A DNA stretch of 64,000 bases from Hymenobacter aerophilus DSM 13606 (GCF_000382225.1 NZ_KB907815.1:1-64000); one strand, 5' to 3'; counted from the stretch's first letter, positions 43,148 through 52,468 are shown. Program-made: numbers and translations. Notes: generated by a model not told the origin, from the sequence alone.

Positions 43148-44641
43148 TTATTCGCCCTGTCCCAGCGAGAAAGCGCGCTGCCCGTCCATAAGGTACAGGT
43201 TTTCGGTTTTGATGACCATGACGCCGGCTTCGGTCAGGCGGCGCTGCAAATCGAGCACCTGCCCGAACTGCACCGGCGTGTAGCCCACCTCGGTGGCCGT
43301 GGCGGCCGTGGCGTTGGCGGCCACAAACCGGCAGCGCCAGTGGTCGGTGCAGAACGTTTCGTCGTGGCCGTTGGGGTACACCTTCACGCCGCGGTTGGTG
43401 ATGAGTTTGAGCTTCATATCGGGTCCCGCCAGCCGGACCAGCTGCCCGCCCAGCTCGTTGGGGTCGAAACCGCTCCAGCACACAAACAAGTCGGAGCCCA
43501 CCAGCTGCTGCGCCACCACGGGCCGCTCGTAGGCCGCAGTAGCCCTGGCGGCGGGCCGACTGGTTTCGGCTGCCTCACCTGCCTTAAACGGGGCCAACTG
43601 CTGCGGCATGCGGCCCAGGCGCTCTATTACGGCGTCGGCAAACCCTTCGGTGCTTACTTTAACAGCACTGGTTTCGGGGCGGTAGATGTCGGCCGTGTGC
43701 AGGCCGTCTTCGAGGGCGCAGAGCCAGGCGTTGTGCACGCGGGCGGCCACGTCGTGCTGGCCCAGGTGCACGAGCATGAGCACGGCGGCCTGCAACAGGC
43801 CCGAGGGGTTGGCAATGCCCCGGCCGGCAATATCGGGGGCCGAGCCGTGGATAGCCTCGAACAGGGCGCCCTGGTCGCCGATGTTCGACGAGCCCGCCAG
43901 GCCCACCGAGCCGGCTATCTGGGCCACCACATCCGAAATAATGTCGCCGTACAGGTTCAGCGTCACGATTACGTCGTAGCGTTCGGGCGTGTCGGCCAGC
44001 CGGGCCGTGCCGATGTCGATAATCTGGTGGTCCTGGCCCAGGTCGGGGTACTCCTGCCCGATTTCCATGAACACCTTATGAAACAGCCCATCGGTGAGCT
44101 TCATGATGTTGTCCTTGGTCATGCAGGTCACGTGCTTGCGGCCGTGCTTGCGGGCGTACTCGAAGGCGTAGCGCACGATTTTCTCGCAGCCGGGCCGGCT
44201 CACCAGCTTCAGGCACTGCACCACTTCGGGCGTCTGCTGGTGCTCGATGCCGGCGTAGAGGTCCTCCTCGTTCTCGCGCACAATCACGATATCGAGGTCG
44301 GGGTGGCGGGTGAATACGGCCGGGTAGAGCGAGCGGGTGGGCCGCACGTTGGCGTACAAACCCAGGGTTTTGCGCAGCGTTACGTTCAGGCTCTTGTAGC
44401 CTCCGCCGAGCGGCGTCGTGATGGGCGCCTTCAGCAGCACGCCGGTGCGCCGCAGCGAATCCCAGGCCTCCGGCCCGATGCCCGAGGCGTGGCCCGCCAG
44501 GTACACCTGCTCGCCCACTTCGATAAACTCGGGCGCCAGCGCCGCGCCGGCCGCTTCCAGAATGCGCAGCGTTTGGGTCATGATTTCGGGGCCGATACCG
44601 TCGCCGACGGCCACTGTGATGGGTACTTTGGTGGACTGCAT
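43148..44641 (-). CDS. icd: NADP-dependent isocitrate dehydrogenase
   Basis: 497 residues from ATG 44641. VAVGDGIGPEIM start, SLNVTLRKTLGLYANVRPTRSL, VIVRENEEDLYAGIEH, DVIVTLNLYGDIISDVVAQIAGSVGLAGSSNIGD and FEAIHGSAPDIAGRGIANPSGLLQAA are the IDH/IMDH family blocks. The extra 150-residue C-terminal domain places it with the Thermus-type NADP-IDH. It catalyses oxidative decarboxylation of isocitrate to 2-oxoglutarate in the TCA cycle. The frame is open upstream to 44755, but this ATG has the family start. Confidence 0.93.
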   Translation of the reverse strand: MQSTKVPITVAVGDGIGPEIMTQTLRILEAAGAALAPEFIEVGEQVYLAGHASGIGPEAWDSLRRTGVLLKAPITTPLGGGYKSLNVTLRKTLGLYANVRPTRSLYPAVFTRHPDLDIVIVRENEEDLYAGIEHQQTPEVVQCLKLVSRPGCEKIVRYAFEYARKHGRKHVTCMTKDNIMKLTDGLFHKVFMEIGQEYPDLGQDHQIIDIGTARLADTPERYDVIVTLNLYGDIISDVVAQIAGSVGLAGSSNIGDQGALFEAIHGSAPDIAGRGIANPSGLLQAAVLMLVHLGQHDVAARVHNAWLCALEDGLHTADIYRPETSAVKVSTEGFADAVIERLGRMPQQLAPFKAGEAAETSRPAARATAAYERPVVAQQLVGSDLFVCWSGFDPNELGGQLVRLAGPDMKLKLITNRGVKVYPNGHDETFCTDHWRCRFVAANATAATATEVGYTPVQFGQVLDLQRRLTEAGVMVIKTENLYLMDGQRAFSLGQGE

Positions 44642-44692
44642 AGTGAATGAAAAGGGGAAAAGTGAAAGCCGGAGACGTTCCGGTTGATGGCC

Positions 44693-44700
44693 CAAATGTA
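44693..44700 (-). promoter_or_regulatory. Bacteroidota -7 element of icd
   Basis: TACATTTG on the minus strand, giving a leader of about 45 nt; no convincing -33 at the normal distance. Confidence 0.45.
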
Positions 44701-44829
44701 TAATGACTTTCACAAATAATAGTAAAGCTATCAAAACTAAAAGCATCCCCTTCATCCGGCCATTCGTAAACAGCCGTCAGCCTTCCGCTCGGGTTTGCCG
44801 GCCATTTTAGCATCCCGGCCGCAACTCCT

Positions 44830-44837
44830 TACCTTTG
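44830..44837 (+). promoter_or_regulatory. Bacteroidota -7 element of the PBP1-like gene
   Basis: TACCTTTG; a TTTT tract at 44805-44808 lies 21 bp upstream in the -33 position. The ATG is at 44901. Confidence 0.5.
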
Positions 44838-44900
44838 CGGCGCGGGCCGCGCTGGTGGTGGCTCCGTGGTTTTTCCGCTCCTTCCCTGGTTTTTCGGTCT

Positions 44901-46652
44901 ATGAGGCTATCTACCCTCCTACCCCTGGTGCTGCTGCTTGCCGGTCTAGCTCCCACTCCGCCGCTGCGGGCCCAGCCCCGGTCGGCGGCCAAACCGGGCG
45001 GCCCCGCGGCCCCGGCCGCCGCTACCCCCGACCAGGATTTACACTACAAAAACGGGAAGATTCTGGTGGAGCGCGGCTCCTACGCGCTGGCCATGCAGGA
45101 GCTGGAGCCCCTCACGCTGCCCACTGCCAAGTTCGCGCGGGCCCCGGAAGCCGCCTACCTGTACGCCGTGGCCGCCAGCCGCCTGAAAAAATGGGCTGAA
45201 GCCGAGCAGATGCTTAACCTGCTGCGCAACCGCTACGCCAACTGGGCCGGCCTGCCCGAAGCCCTGTTTCTGCAGGGTCAGATTTCGTTTGAGCAGCAGG
45301 ACTACGCCAACGCCCTGGCCGTGCTGAACGGGCTGCCGGCCGGCACGCTGGCCGCCGAGCGGGCCAATATGGAAGCCGCCTACCTGCCCCGCATCGGCGA
45401 GAAAGCGACCTTCCAGGCGTTGCTGAAGGATTTTCCGCAGGATGCCGCCCTGGGCCGGGCCTTCGCCGACAAGCTGATAAGCGGCGGCTGGTACACCAGC
45501 GCCGACCAGCCCCAGCTCGACCAGCTCATCAGCCGCTTTAAGCTCGACCGCAACGCCTACACGCCCCGGCTGGGCGGCACCAAAAAAAGCAGCTACAACA
45601 TCGGGGTGCTGCTGCCCTTCGAGTTCAATGATACGAGTTGGGAAAAGCGCCGCCGCAACCAGTTCGTGACTGACCTGTACGCCGGCCTGCGCCTGGCCCA
45701 GGACTCGCTCCAGCGCGCCGGCCGGCCGGTGCAACTCTTTGCCTACGACACCGGCGCCGATACCGTGCAGCTCAAGCAGGTGCTCACGCTGCCCGAGCTG
45801 GCCGGCATGGACCTCATCATTGGCCCCATTTATAAGTCGGGCTCGAAGCTGCTGGCCCAGTACGCCCAGCAGCACCAGATTGCCGTTGTCAACCCGCTGT
45901 CGCAGGATGGCAGCCTAGTGCTCGACAATGCCTGGCACTACCTGTTCGAGCCCGCCACCACCACCCAGGCCCGGCAGGCGGCGCAGTTCGCCTACACCCG
46001 CCTGGGTGGCCCGCGCACGGCCGTGGTGCTCTACGAAGACACCAACGACGAAACCGCGTTCGGGCTGGCCTACAAGCAGGCCTACGAGGCGCTGGGCGGC
46101 AAAGTACTGCAGCTGCGCCGCCTCAAGTCCGACGACGAAACCTCGCTGGCGGCCGGCTTCGGGGGCATCGATCTGAAGACCATCGGCCACCTCGTCGTGG
46201 CGTCTGACAACCCTAAAGCGGGCGTGTTTACGCTTTCGGCGCTGCGGGTGCAGAATGCCAAGCCGCCGCTTATCACCTACGCCTCCTGGCTCGACAACAA
46301 CCGTCTCAGCCTCGACCAGCTCGACTCGCGCGACGTGTACTTTATCCATCCTAAGTACCTCGACCGCAACAGCGCCGGGGTGCGGCGGGTGCGCCAGCTT
46401 TACTCGCAGCAAATGAACCTGCCGCCCTCGGTGTTTGCCTATACGGGCTTCGAGCTGCTCTACTATTTCGGCAGCCAGCTGCACCAGTACGGCCCGGCGT
46501 TCCAGCAGCCGCTGGCGGGCAGCGGGCCGGTGTCGGGGGCCGTGTTCCAGGGCATCGGCTACCCCGACGGCGCCCACGACAACCAGTACGTGCCCATCAC
46601 CAAGCTCGAACGGCTGGAGGTGGAAGTGCTGAACCCGGTAGGCTTCCGGTAG
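44901..46652 (+). CDS. Periplasmic TPR plus type-1 periplasmic-binding-protein fold protein
   Basis: 583 residues from ATG 44901, with a signal peptide (LLPLVLLLAGLAPTPPLRAQ). The N-terminal half is TPR-like (NGKILVERGSYALAMQELEPL, YAVAASRLKKWAEAEQMLNLL, LEGQ-type repeats); the C-terminal half (about 215-560) is a PBP1-type Leu/Ile/Val-binding fold (IGVLLPFEFND, LIIGPIYKSGSKLLAQYAQQHQIAVVNPLSQ, GPRTAVVLYEDTNDETAFG). This order recalls LpoA, the outer-membrane activator of PBP1A, but no lipobox is seen. A substrate-binding protein of an ABC importer is the alternative; no permease is adjacent. Confidence 0.82.
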   Translation: MRLSTLLPLVLLLAGLAPTPPLRAQPRSAAKPGGPAAPAAATPDQDLHYKNGKILVERGSYALAMQELEPLTLPTAKFARAPEAAYLYAVAASRLKKWAEAEQMLNLLRNRYANWAGLPEALFLQGQISFEQQDYANALAVLNGLPAGTLAAERANMEAAYLPRIGEKATFQALLKDFPQDAALGRAFADKLISGGWYTSADQPQLDQLISRFKLDRNAYTPRLGGTKKSSYNIGVLLPFEFNDTSWEKRRRNQFVTDLYAGLRLAQDSLQRAGRPVQLFAYDTGADTVQLKQVLTLPELAGMDLIIGPIYKSGSKLLAQYAQQHQIAVVNPLSQDGSLVLDNAWHYLFEPATTTQARQAAQFAYTRLGGPRTAVVLYEDTNDETAFGLAYKQAYEALGGKVLQLRRLKSDDETSLAAGFGGIDLKTIGHLVVASDNPKAGVFTLSALRVQNAKPPLITYASWLDNNRLSLDQLDSRDVYFIHPKYLDRNSAGVRRVRQLYSQQMNLPPSVFAYTGFELLYYFGSQLHQYGPAFQQPLAGSGPVSGAVFQGIGYPDGAHDNQYVPITKLERLEVEVLNPVGFR

Positions 46653-46751
46653 TTGTTTAGTATTGAGTAATGGGTATTGAGTAGTTAGATACCCGTAACT
46701 CGAATCTCGACTGAAACGGTCCGATTTTAACTTCCTCTTACGCTACTTCTC

Positions 46752-48083
46752 ATGTCTCACGACTCCATAATCCATACTAAAACGGCCCTCAACCTCGCCA
46801 CTTCCGACGCCCTGTTCACCCGCGCCCAGCACCACATTCCGGGCGGCGTCAACTCGCCGGTGCGGGCCTTCCGGGCCGTGGGCGGGCATCCGGTGTTCAT
46901 GCAGTCGGCTAAGGGGGCCTGGCTGACCGACGTAGACGGCAATAAGTACCTCGACTTCATCAACTCCTGGGGCCCGATGATTCTGGGCCACGCCCCCGAC
47001 ATTGTAGTGGACGCCGTGCAGAAGGCCGCCGGCGACTCGCTCTCGTTTGGCGCGCCCACCCGCCGCGAGGTGGAAATGGCCGAGTTGATCAAGAAAATGG
47101 TGCCCAGCATCGAGAAGGTGCGGCTGGTGAACTCGGGCACCGAGGCCACCATGTCGGCCATCCGGGTAGCGCGGGGCTTCACGGGGCGCGACAAAATCAT
47201 CAAGTTCGAGGGCTGCTACCACGGCCACGGCGACTCATTTCTGATTGCCGCCGGCTCGGGCGCCCTCACGCTCGGCGCCCCCGACTCGCCCGGTGTCACG
47301 CAGGGCGTGGCCCTCGACACGCTCACGGCCCCCTACAACGACCTGGCTGCCACCGAGCGGCTCATTCTGGCCAACGAAGGCCAGGTAGCGGCCCTGATTC
47401 TGGAGCCCGTGGTGGGCAATATGGGCCTGGTGGCCCCGGCCGAGGGCTACCTGCAGGGCTTGCGCGACCTGTGCACGAAGCACGGCATCGTGCTCATTTT
47501 TGATGAGGTGATGACCGGCTTCCGCCTCGCCCGCGGCGGCGCCCAGGAGCTGTTCGGCATCACGCCCGACCTGACCACACTGGGCAAAATTATCGGCGGC
47601 GGCATGCCCGTGGGCGCCTACGGCGGCCGCCAGGATATTATGGACCAGGTGGCCCCGGCCGGCAAAGTATATCAGGCGGGCACCCTCTCGGGCAACCCCA
47701 TTGCCACGGCCGCCGGCATCGCTCAGCTCACCTACCTGCAGGAGCACCCCGAACTGTACACCGAGCTGGACCGCATCACGGCCCGCCTGGCCGACGGCAC
47801 CCGCCAGATTTGCGCCGACCTGGGCCTGAACTACACCGTCAACCGCGTGGGCTCGATGTTCAGCGTCTTCTTCACCGACCAGCCCGTGCGCAACCTCGAC
47901 GAGGCCAAAACCTCCGACACCGAGGCGTTCGGCCGCTACTTCCGGGCCATGCTCAACCGCGGCATCTACCTGGCTCCGGCCCTCTACGAAGCCCTGTTCA
48001 TCAGCATCTCTATGACCGACGACCTCGTGGACCGCTACCTGACCGCCTGCCGCGAGTCGATGATAGAGGCGCATGGGTTGTAA
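46752..48083 (+). CDS. hemL: Glutamate-1-semialdehyde 2,1-aminomutase
   Basis: 443 residues. Class III aminotransferase fold: ALFTRAQHHIPGGVNSPVRAF start, INSWGPMILGHA, VNSGTEATMSAIRVARGFTGR, FEGCYHGHGDS, LIFDEVMTGFR and the PLP-binding Lys279 in TLGKIIGGGMPVGAYGG. It forms 5-aminolevulinate from glutamate-1-semialdehyde in the C5 pathway of heme synthesis. ATG 46752 is the natural start. Confidence 0.97.
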   Translation: MSHDSIIHTKTALNLATSDALFTRAQHHIPGGVNSPVRAFRAVGGHPVFMQSAKGAWLTDVDGNKYLDFINSWGPMILGHAPDIVVDAVQKAAGDSLSFGAPTRREVEMAELIKKMVPSIEKVRLVNSGTEATMSAIRVARGFTGRDKIIKFEGCYHGHGDSFLIAAGSGALTLGAPDSPGVTQGVALDTLTAPYNDLAATERLILANEGQVAALILEPVVGNMGLVAPAEGYLQGLRDLCTKHGIVLIFDEVMTGFRLARGGAQELFGITPDLTTLGKIIGGGMPVGAYGGRQDIMDQVAPAGKVYQAGTLSGNPIATAAGIAQLTYLQEHPELYTELDRITARLADGTRQICADLGLNYTVNRVGSMFSVFFTDQPVRNLDEAKTSDTEAFGRYFRAMLNRGIYLAPALYEALFISISMTDDLVDRYLTACRESMIEAHGL

Positions 48084-48086
48084 GGG

Positions 48087-48125
48087 TTAGGGATTAGGGA
48101 TTAGGGATTAGGGATTAGGGATTAG
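48087..48125. repeat. 7-bp tandem repeat (TTAGGGA), about five copies
   Basis: TTAGGGATTAGGGATTAGGG and further units follow the hemL stop. The 7-bp unit resembles the GTGAGAA tract at 23330 in period only. Confidence 0.85.
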
Positions 48126-48130
48126 AGAAA

Positions 48131-48230
48131 GAACGTCATTCAGAGCGCCGCGAAGAATCTCGCGTGTTGACGTTGTGCATCATTATAACATCAACACGCG
48201 AGATTCTTCGCGGCGCTCTGAATGACGTTC
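48131..48230. repeat. Long palindromic element, family A (AAGAATCTCGCG subtype), near-perfect
   Basis: Perfect 40-bp arms (48131-48170 and 48191-48230) around a 20-bp spacer; starts GAACGTCATTCAGAGCGC and ends in the inverse. Confidence 0.93.
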
Positions 48231-48260
48231 TTTTAGCTAACAACTAATCAGTAAAAACCC

Positions 48261-48268
48261 GACCTTTG
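48261..48268 (+). promoter_or_regulatory. Weak -7-like element upstream of the hypothetical membrane protein
   Basis: GACCTTTG differs from TAnnTTTG at the first base, about 20 bp before the ATG at 48289. Confidence 0.3.
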
Positions 48269-48288
48269 CGCGAATCAACCGCGCTTAC

Positions 48289-49173
48289 ATGTTCCGATTT
48301 CGCCCGCTGCCGCTGCTTTTCCTGTTGCTGGGGCTCGTGTTGCCCCTGCTGCTGACGGCCCAGACGGTTACCGGCCCGGCCGCGGCCAACAAGCGCCTCT
48401 TCGACCGCACCGTCGATGAGCTGAATTTCCGGACGATGGAAACGGTGTACGACAAGTCGTTCACCCGCGCCAAGTATCCGGTAAGTCTGCGCTCGACCAA
48501 GGCCCGCGCCGAGTTCGACACCTACTTCGGCCGCGAAGACCTGAAGAAGCTATTTCGCAACTACAACGGCGTTTCGGAGCGGTTTAAGGGCCAGTTTGGC
48601 AAGGGCCGCACCGATTTACTGGAGTTCGAGAAGCAGCTCAACAGCCTGCTGGTCGACCGCAACTTCGAGTTCTTTATCCGGGTGCTGCCGCGCGATGAGC
48701 GGGTGGCGCTGGTGCGTACGCTGCAACGGCTCATCAAGCAGAGCGCGGCCCAGTTCAACGCCTCGCAGGACCCCACCCCCGACGAAGTAGCTGCCGACGT
48801 GGCCACCGTACCGGCTGCCGCCGATGGCGCCGCGCCCGCCACGCTGGCCCCCGCCACGGCCGTAGCCGAAGACCCGCACCCGCAGCCCGAAGCCGACCTG
48901 GCCGCGGCCCCCGCCTACGCCGGTCCCCGCCCGCTCGACGTGCCCGCCCGCCACGACTGGCTCGATTACCTGAGCCTGATGCTGCTCATCGGCTCGTTTC
49001 TGCTGCTGCTCTACCTGGTGCTCAGCGTAGCGCCGGCCCTGCAGCAGCGCCTCGACACCGTACTTCCTGCCGATACCGATGCCGACGACGCGCCCGAACC
49101 CCTTCCGCAGCGGCCGCGCCGCACCGCTTCGCGCGCCCTGCCCGAAGACCGCTACGAGGAGGAAGGGGAATAA
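48289..49173 (+). CDS. Hypothetical secreted protein with C-terminal membrane anchor
   Basis: 294 residues. Signal-like N-terminus (PLPLLFLLLGLVLPLLLTAQ), a charged helical domain (about 30-165, LFDRTVDELNFRTMETVYDKSF, FGREDLKKLFRNYNGVSERFKGQFG), an Ala/Pro-rich linker (about 165-220), a membrane segment (about 228-248) and a charged C-terminus. Topology is consistent with a periplasmic domain held by one helix. No family recognised. Confidence 0.75.
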   Translation: MFRFRPLPLLFLLLGLVLPLLLTAQTVTGPAAANKRLFDRTVDELNFRTMETVYDKSFTRAKYPVSLRSTKARAEFDTYFGREDLKKLFRNYNGVSERFKGQFGKGRTDLLEFEKQLNSLLVDRNFEFFIRVLPRDERVALVRTLQRLIKQSAAQFNASQDPTPDEVAADVATVPAAADGAAPATLAPATAVAEDPHPQPEADLAAAPAYAGPRPLDVPARHDWLDYLSLMLLIGSFLLLLYLVLSVAPALQQRLDTVLPADTDADDAPEPLPQRPRRTASRALPEDRYEEEGE

Positions 49174-49285
49174 TTATGAATTTTAAATTCTGAATTTTGA
49201 ATTAATTGGTTGCCTTGCTTTTTTAAAGCAGCCCAATAATTTATTCCAGCTAATTCATAATTAAAAATTCAAAATCCCTAATTCA
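49172..49285. repeat. AT-rich palindromic element, family E (AATTATGAATTTT type)
   Basis: TTATGAATTTTAAATTCTG and related inverted AATTCATAATTAAAAATTC fill the gap before dcd, ending at the ATG context. A second AT-rich element is at 63610-63713. Confidence 0.65.
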
Positions 49286-49290
49286 ACAAA

Positions 49291-49827
49291 ATGATTCTTT
49301 CTGACCAGCAGATTCTTGCCGAAATTGAGCGGGGCACCATTGTAATTGAGCCCTACGAGCGCAGCTGCCTGGGCACCAACTCCTACGATGTGCACCTGGG
49401 CCGCTACCTGGCCACCTACCGCGACGCCGTACTCGACGCCCGCAAGCACAACGAAATCGACGTGTTTGAAATACCGGCCGAGGGCTTTGTGCTGCAGCCC
49501 GGCACGCTGTATCTGGGCGTAACCGAGGAGTACACCGAAACCCACGCCCACGTACCCTTCCTGGAGGGCAAGAGCAGCGTCGGCCGCCTGGGCATCGACA
49601 TTCACGCCACCGCCGGCAAGGGCGACATCGGCTTTTGCAACACCTGGACATTGGAAATCAGCGTGTCGATGCCCGTGCGCATCTACCACGGCATGCCGGT
49701 GGGCCAGCTCATCTACTTCACGGTGGAGGGCGACGTAGAGAACCTCTACAACCGCAAGCCCAACGCCAAATACAACGAGCGCACGGTAAAGCCCGTCGAG
49801 TCGATGATGTGGAAAAACGCCTTCTAG
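49291..49827 (+). CDS. dcd: dCTP deaminase
   Basis: 178 residues. EGKSSVGRLGIDIHATAGKGDIGFCNTWTLEISVSMPVRIYHGMPVGQLIYF is the dCTP deaminase/dUTPase fold with the SVGRLG motif. It deaminates dCTP to dUTP in thymidylate synthesis. The ATG is 18 bp from the end of the family E repeat. Confidence 0.95.
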   Translation: MILSDQQILAEIERGTIVIEPYERSCLGTNSYDVHLGRYLATYRDAVLDARKHNEIDVFEIPAEGFVLQPGTLYLGVTEEYTETHAHVPFLEGKSSVGRLGIDIHATAGKGDIGFCNTWTLEISVSMPVRIYHGMPVGQLIYFTVEGDVENLYNRKPNAKYNERTVKPVESMMWKNAF

Positions 49828-50049
49828 GCAACCGCAAACGGCCCTAGTAAGCCGCTTGGCAATCAGCCCGCGGGGCGGCCTGGGCCGTTGCGCGGGCCGG
49901 TTGCTTTTAAGCAGGTATCGGGCCGCCCAGGGCCGCGGAGTAAACTACCTGGCATCATTTTTCGTTAGGGAGGGGCAAGCCCCGGCTTACGCGCCGGCTG
50001 GCAATCAAGGATTTGTCCTTGCCCCATCTATTCACGCTATTCTTTCCCG
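49828..50049. other. Intergenic region, no gene seen
   Basis: 222 bp between dcd and the next gene; no clear ORF, RNA or terminator was recognised. Confidence 0.4.
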
Positions 50050-50556
50050 ATGAAAAAGATACTTGCCCTCGCCTCCGCTCTGCTCCTGACTTCGTTTGGC
50101 GTGTATGCCCAGCAACGCGCCCCGCTGGTTGTCAAGCAGGATAAAACCAAGCCCTCCCCGCGCCTCAACCCCGGCCAGCAGCACGCCCGCGAGCTGTCGT
50201 ACCAGATGACGCGTGATTTGCGCCTCAACGGCTACCAGAAAACCCGTATTCAGGCCATCAACGAGGATAAGCAAGCGCGCATCATTGCCATCATTCAGCA
50301 AAATGAAGGCAACGACAAGCTGATTAAAGACCAGTGCGACGCCGTGTGCAAGGAGCGCGACAAGGAGTTGCAGGCGGTGCTCAGCACCGACCAGTACAGC
50401 AACTACTACGGTTCGCGCAAGGAGTACAACGCCTTCAGCATGAACTACAAAACCCAGACGACCAACGATGCTTTCGTGAAGTCGGTGAAGGACCCGGCCC
50501 CGGCCAGCAGCAAGGGCGCCACTATTGGCCCCGCCGCTACCAGCAAAACCAAGTAG
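50050..50556 (+). CDS. Secreted helical protein
   Basis: 168 residues. Signal peptide (KKILALASALLLTSFGVYAQ), then a mostly helical charged protein (ELSYQMTRDLRLNGYQKTRIQAINEDKQARIIAI, CDAVCKERDKELQAVLSTDQYSNYY) with a pattern reminiscent of Spy/CpxP-like periplasmic chaperones. Ser/Ala-rich end. Convergent with gldC across a shared terminator. Confidence 0.75.
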   Translation: MKKILALASALLLTSFGVYAQQRAPLVVKQDKTKPSPRLNPGQQHARELSYQMTRDLRLNGYQKTRIQAINEDKQARIIAIIQQNEGNDKLIKDQCDAVCKERDKELQAVLSTDQYSNYYGSRKEYNAFSMNYKTQTTNDAFVKSVKDPAPASSKGATIGPAATSKTK

Positions 50557-50574
50557 CATCGTACAAGTTGACAC

Positions 50575-50611
50575 AAAAAGCCCCACCAGCATGATGCCGG
50601 CGGGGCTTTTT
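50575..50611. terminator. Bidirectional intrinsic terminator
   Basis: AAAAAGCCCC at the left pairs with GGGGCTTTTT at the right across a GC-rich stem, serving both convergent genes. Confidence 0.85.
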
Positions 50612-50652
50612 GGTGTTTGATACGGCCGCTTGGCTGGCTGGCAGCTACCGCG

Positions 50653-50991
50653 TTATTTCTGCTTTTGCTGCTCCTCCTCGATGTGGTCCATCAGCTGGCG
50701 GCACAGCTCGCGCATTTTGGTGGCCATTACCGTGTCGTTGGTGGCGGTGAGCACGCTTTCGGCCATGGCGCCGATGGTATCGACGTAGAAATGCTTCATC
50801 TCATCGACGGGCATATCCTTGGTCCAGAGGTCAATTTTCATCGTTCCCCGCTCGTCCCGGTCCCAAAGGGCGATGTTGATGGCTTTGGCAAAGTGAATAT
50901 CGGGCCCTGCATCGGTGGCCGACCAACTGATGGCCTCGGGCACCTTCTGGTCGTCGAGGGCAATGCTGAAGCGGATTTCAGATTTCTTCAT
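50653..50991 (-). CDS. gldC: Gliding motility protein GldC
   Basis: 112 residues from ATG 50991 (a GTG codon just before it could add one residue). KKSEIRFSIALDDQKVPEAISWSATDAG, FAKAINIALWDRDERGTMKIDLWTKDMPVDEMKHF and MRELCRQLMDHIEEE match the GldC family. Its exact role is unknown, but in gliding Bacteroidota it accompanies gldB. A palindromic repeat fills the 162 bp to dnaN, overlapping the ATG. Confidence 0.9.
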   Translation of the reverse strand: MKKSEIRFSIALDDQKVPEAISWSATDAGPDIHFAKAINIALWDRDERGTMKIDLWTKDMPVDEMKHFYVDTIGAMAESVLTATNDTVMATKMRELCRQLMDHIEEEQQKQK

Positions 50992-51153
50992 CACGGATTA
51001 GCGTGGATTTAAACGGATTTCACGGATTTTGTAGGCGGGTCACGAAGCAGCACGAATCCGGATGGATTTCATGAATGGTATCCTGGGAACAGTCGTTCGA
51101 CGGGCCCATCTACAAAATCCGTGAAATCCGCTAAAATCCGCGCTAATCCGTGA
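50991..51153. repeat. Palindromic element, family F (TCACGGATTAGCG type)
   Basis: Left TCACGGATTAGCGTGGATTT onward and right ...AAATCCGCGCTAATCCGTGA are inverted copies with about 35-45 bp arms and a central spacer. It fills the dnaN-gldC gap exactly, from the dnaN stop to the gldC start codon. Confidence 0.85.
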
Positions 51154-52278
51154 TCAGACGTAGTTGTTGAGCATCACGGGCATCACCAGCATCAGGATGT
51201 TCTCGTGGTCGTCGGGGGTGGTGGGCATCAGCAGGCCGGCGCGGTTGGGCGTGCTCAGCTCCAGCGTAATTTCCTCCGAGTCGATGTTGCTCAGCATTTC
51301 CTGCAGGAACTTAGCGTTGAAGCCGATTTCCATGTCCTCGCCATCGTACTGGCAGGCCAGCTTCTCGTTGGCTTCGTTGCTGAAGTCGAGGTCTTCGGCC
51401 GACACCGTCAGCTCGGAACCCGCGAGGCGCAGGCGCACCTGGTGGGTGGTTTTGTTGGAGTAGATGCTGATGCGCTTCACCGAGTTCAGCAGCTCCTGAC
51501 GGCTGATGATGAGCTTGTTGGGGTTGCTGACCGGAATGACGTTCTCGTAGTCGGGGTAGCGCTCATCAATCAGGCGGCACACGAGGCGCATCTGGTTGAA
51601 GCTGAAGTAGGCGTTGGAAGCGTTGAACTCCATGCGCACGGGCGTGGCCTCGGAGGGCAGCGCGCCCTTAAGCAGGTTGAAGGCCTTGCGCGGGATGATG
51701 ATGTTGCTGGTCTGGCCCGCGCCCACGTCGGAGCGGCGGTAGCGCAGCAGGCGGTGGCCGTCGGTGGCCACAAAGGTTACCTGGTTGTCGGCCAGCTGCA
51801 CCAGAATGCCGGTCATGGCCGGGCGCAGCTCGTCGGTGCTCACGGCGAAGATGGTTTTGTTGATGGCCCGGCTCAGCGACGAGGAGGGCATCTCAACCGG
51901 GGCCGTGCCCTTTACCACCGGCACGCGGGGGAAGTCAGTGGCATTCTCGCCGGCCAGCTTGTAGCGGCCGTTGGAGCTGGCAATTTCGATGCTGTAGGTT
52001 TCCTCGTCGAGCGTGAAGGTAACGGGCTGGTCGGGCAGGTTCTTGAGCGTGTCGAGCAGGATGCGGGCGGGGGCGGCAATGCGGCCGCTTTCGCGGGCCT
52101 CCACGGGCAGCTCCGTCATCATGCTCGTCTCCAGGTCGGAGGCCGTAATCGTCAGCTTGCCGTCCTCGATTTCAAAGAGAAAGTTCTCCAGAATAGGCAC
52201 CACGGGGTTGTTCGTAACCACGCCGTTGATGCTCTGGAGCTGCTTGAGCAGGGCGGAAGACGAGACGATGAACTTCAT
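51154..52278 (-). CDS. dnaN: DNA polymerase III beta subunit (sliding clamp)
   Basis: 374 residues from ATG 52278 (MKFIVSSSALLKQLQSINGVV); the open frame upstream is leader. Clamp features are visible: LENFLFEIEDGKLTITASDLETSM, TDELRPAMTGILVQL, and the C-terminal MLVMPVMLNN. It is the processivity clamp of the replicase and is essential. It is not next to dnaA here, but between gldG and gldC. Confidence 0.95.
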   Translation of the reverse strand: MKFIVSSSALLKQLQSINGVVTNNPVVPILENFLFEIEDGKLTITASDLETSMMTELPVEARESGRIAAPARILLDTLKNLPDQPVTFTLDEETYSIEIASSNGRYKLAGENATDFPRVPVVKGTAPVEMPSSSLSRAINKTIFAVSTDELRPAMTGILVQLADNQVTFVATDGHRLLRYRRSDVGAGQTSNIIIPRKAFNLLKGALPSEATPVRMEFNASNAYFSFNQMRLVCRLIDERYPDYENVIPVSNPNKLIISRQELLNSVKRISIYSNKTTHQVRLRLAGSELTVSAEDLDFSNEANEKLACQYDGEDMEIGFNAKFLQEMLSNIDSEEITLELSTPNRAGLLMPTTPDDHENILMLVMPVMLNNYV

Positions 52279-52315
52279 AGGGAGAGTTGAGTTGGAAGGC
52301 AGTTTGGGTAATGAG

Positions 52316-52323
52316 CAAAGATA
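52316..52323 (-). promoter_or_regulatory. Bacteroidota -7 element of dnaN
   Basis: TATCTTTG on the minus strand gives a leader of about 35 nt to the ATG at 52278. Confidence 0.5.
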
Positions 52324-52468
52324 GGCAACGCGGCCGGGGTTTGCTAGCGGGGCCGGGCGGCGTGGACCGGGAATGTGGCAGCCGTGGTGCCAACACCGCA
52401 AAACAGCCATCATAGTGCCGGCCTCACTCCCACCGCCCGCAGGTTAGCAGCCAATGGCACGACTTATT

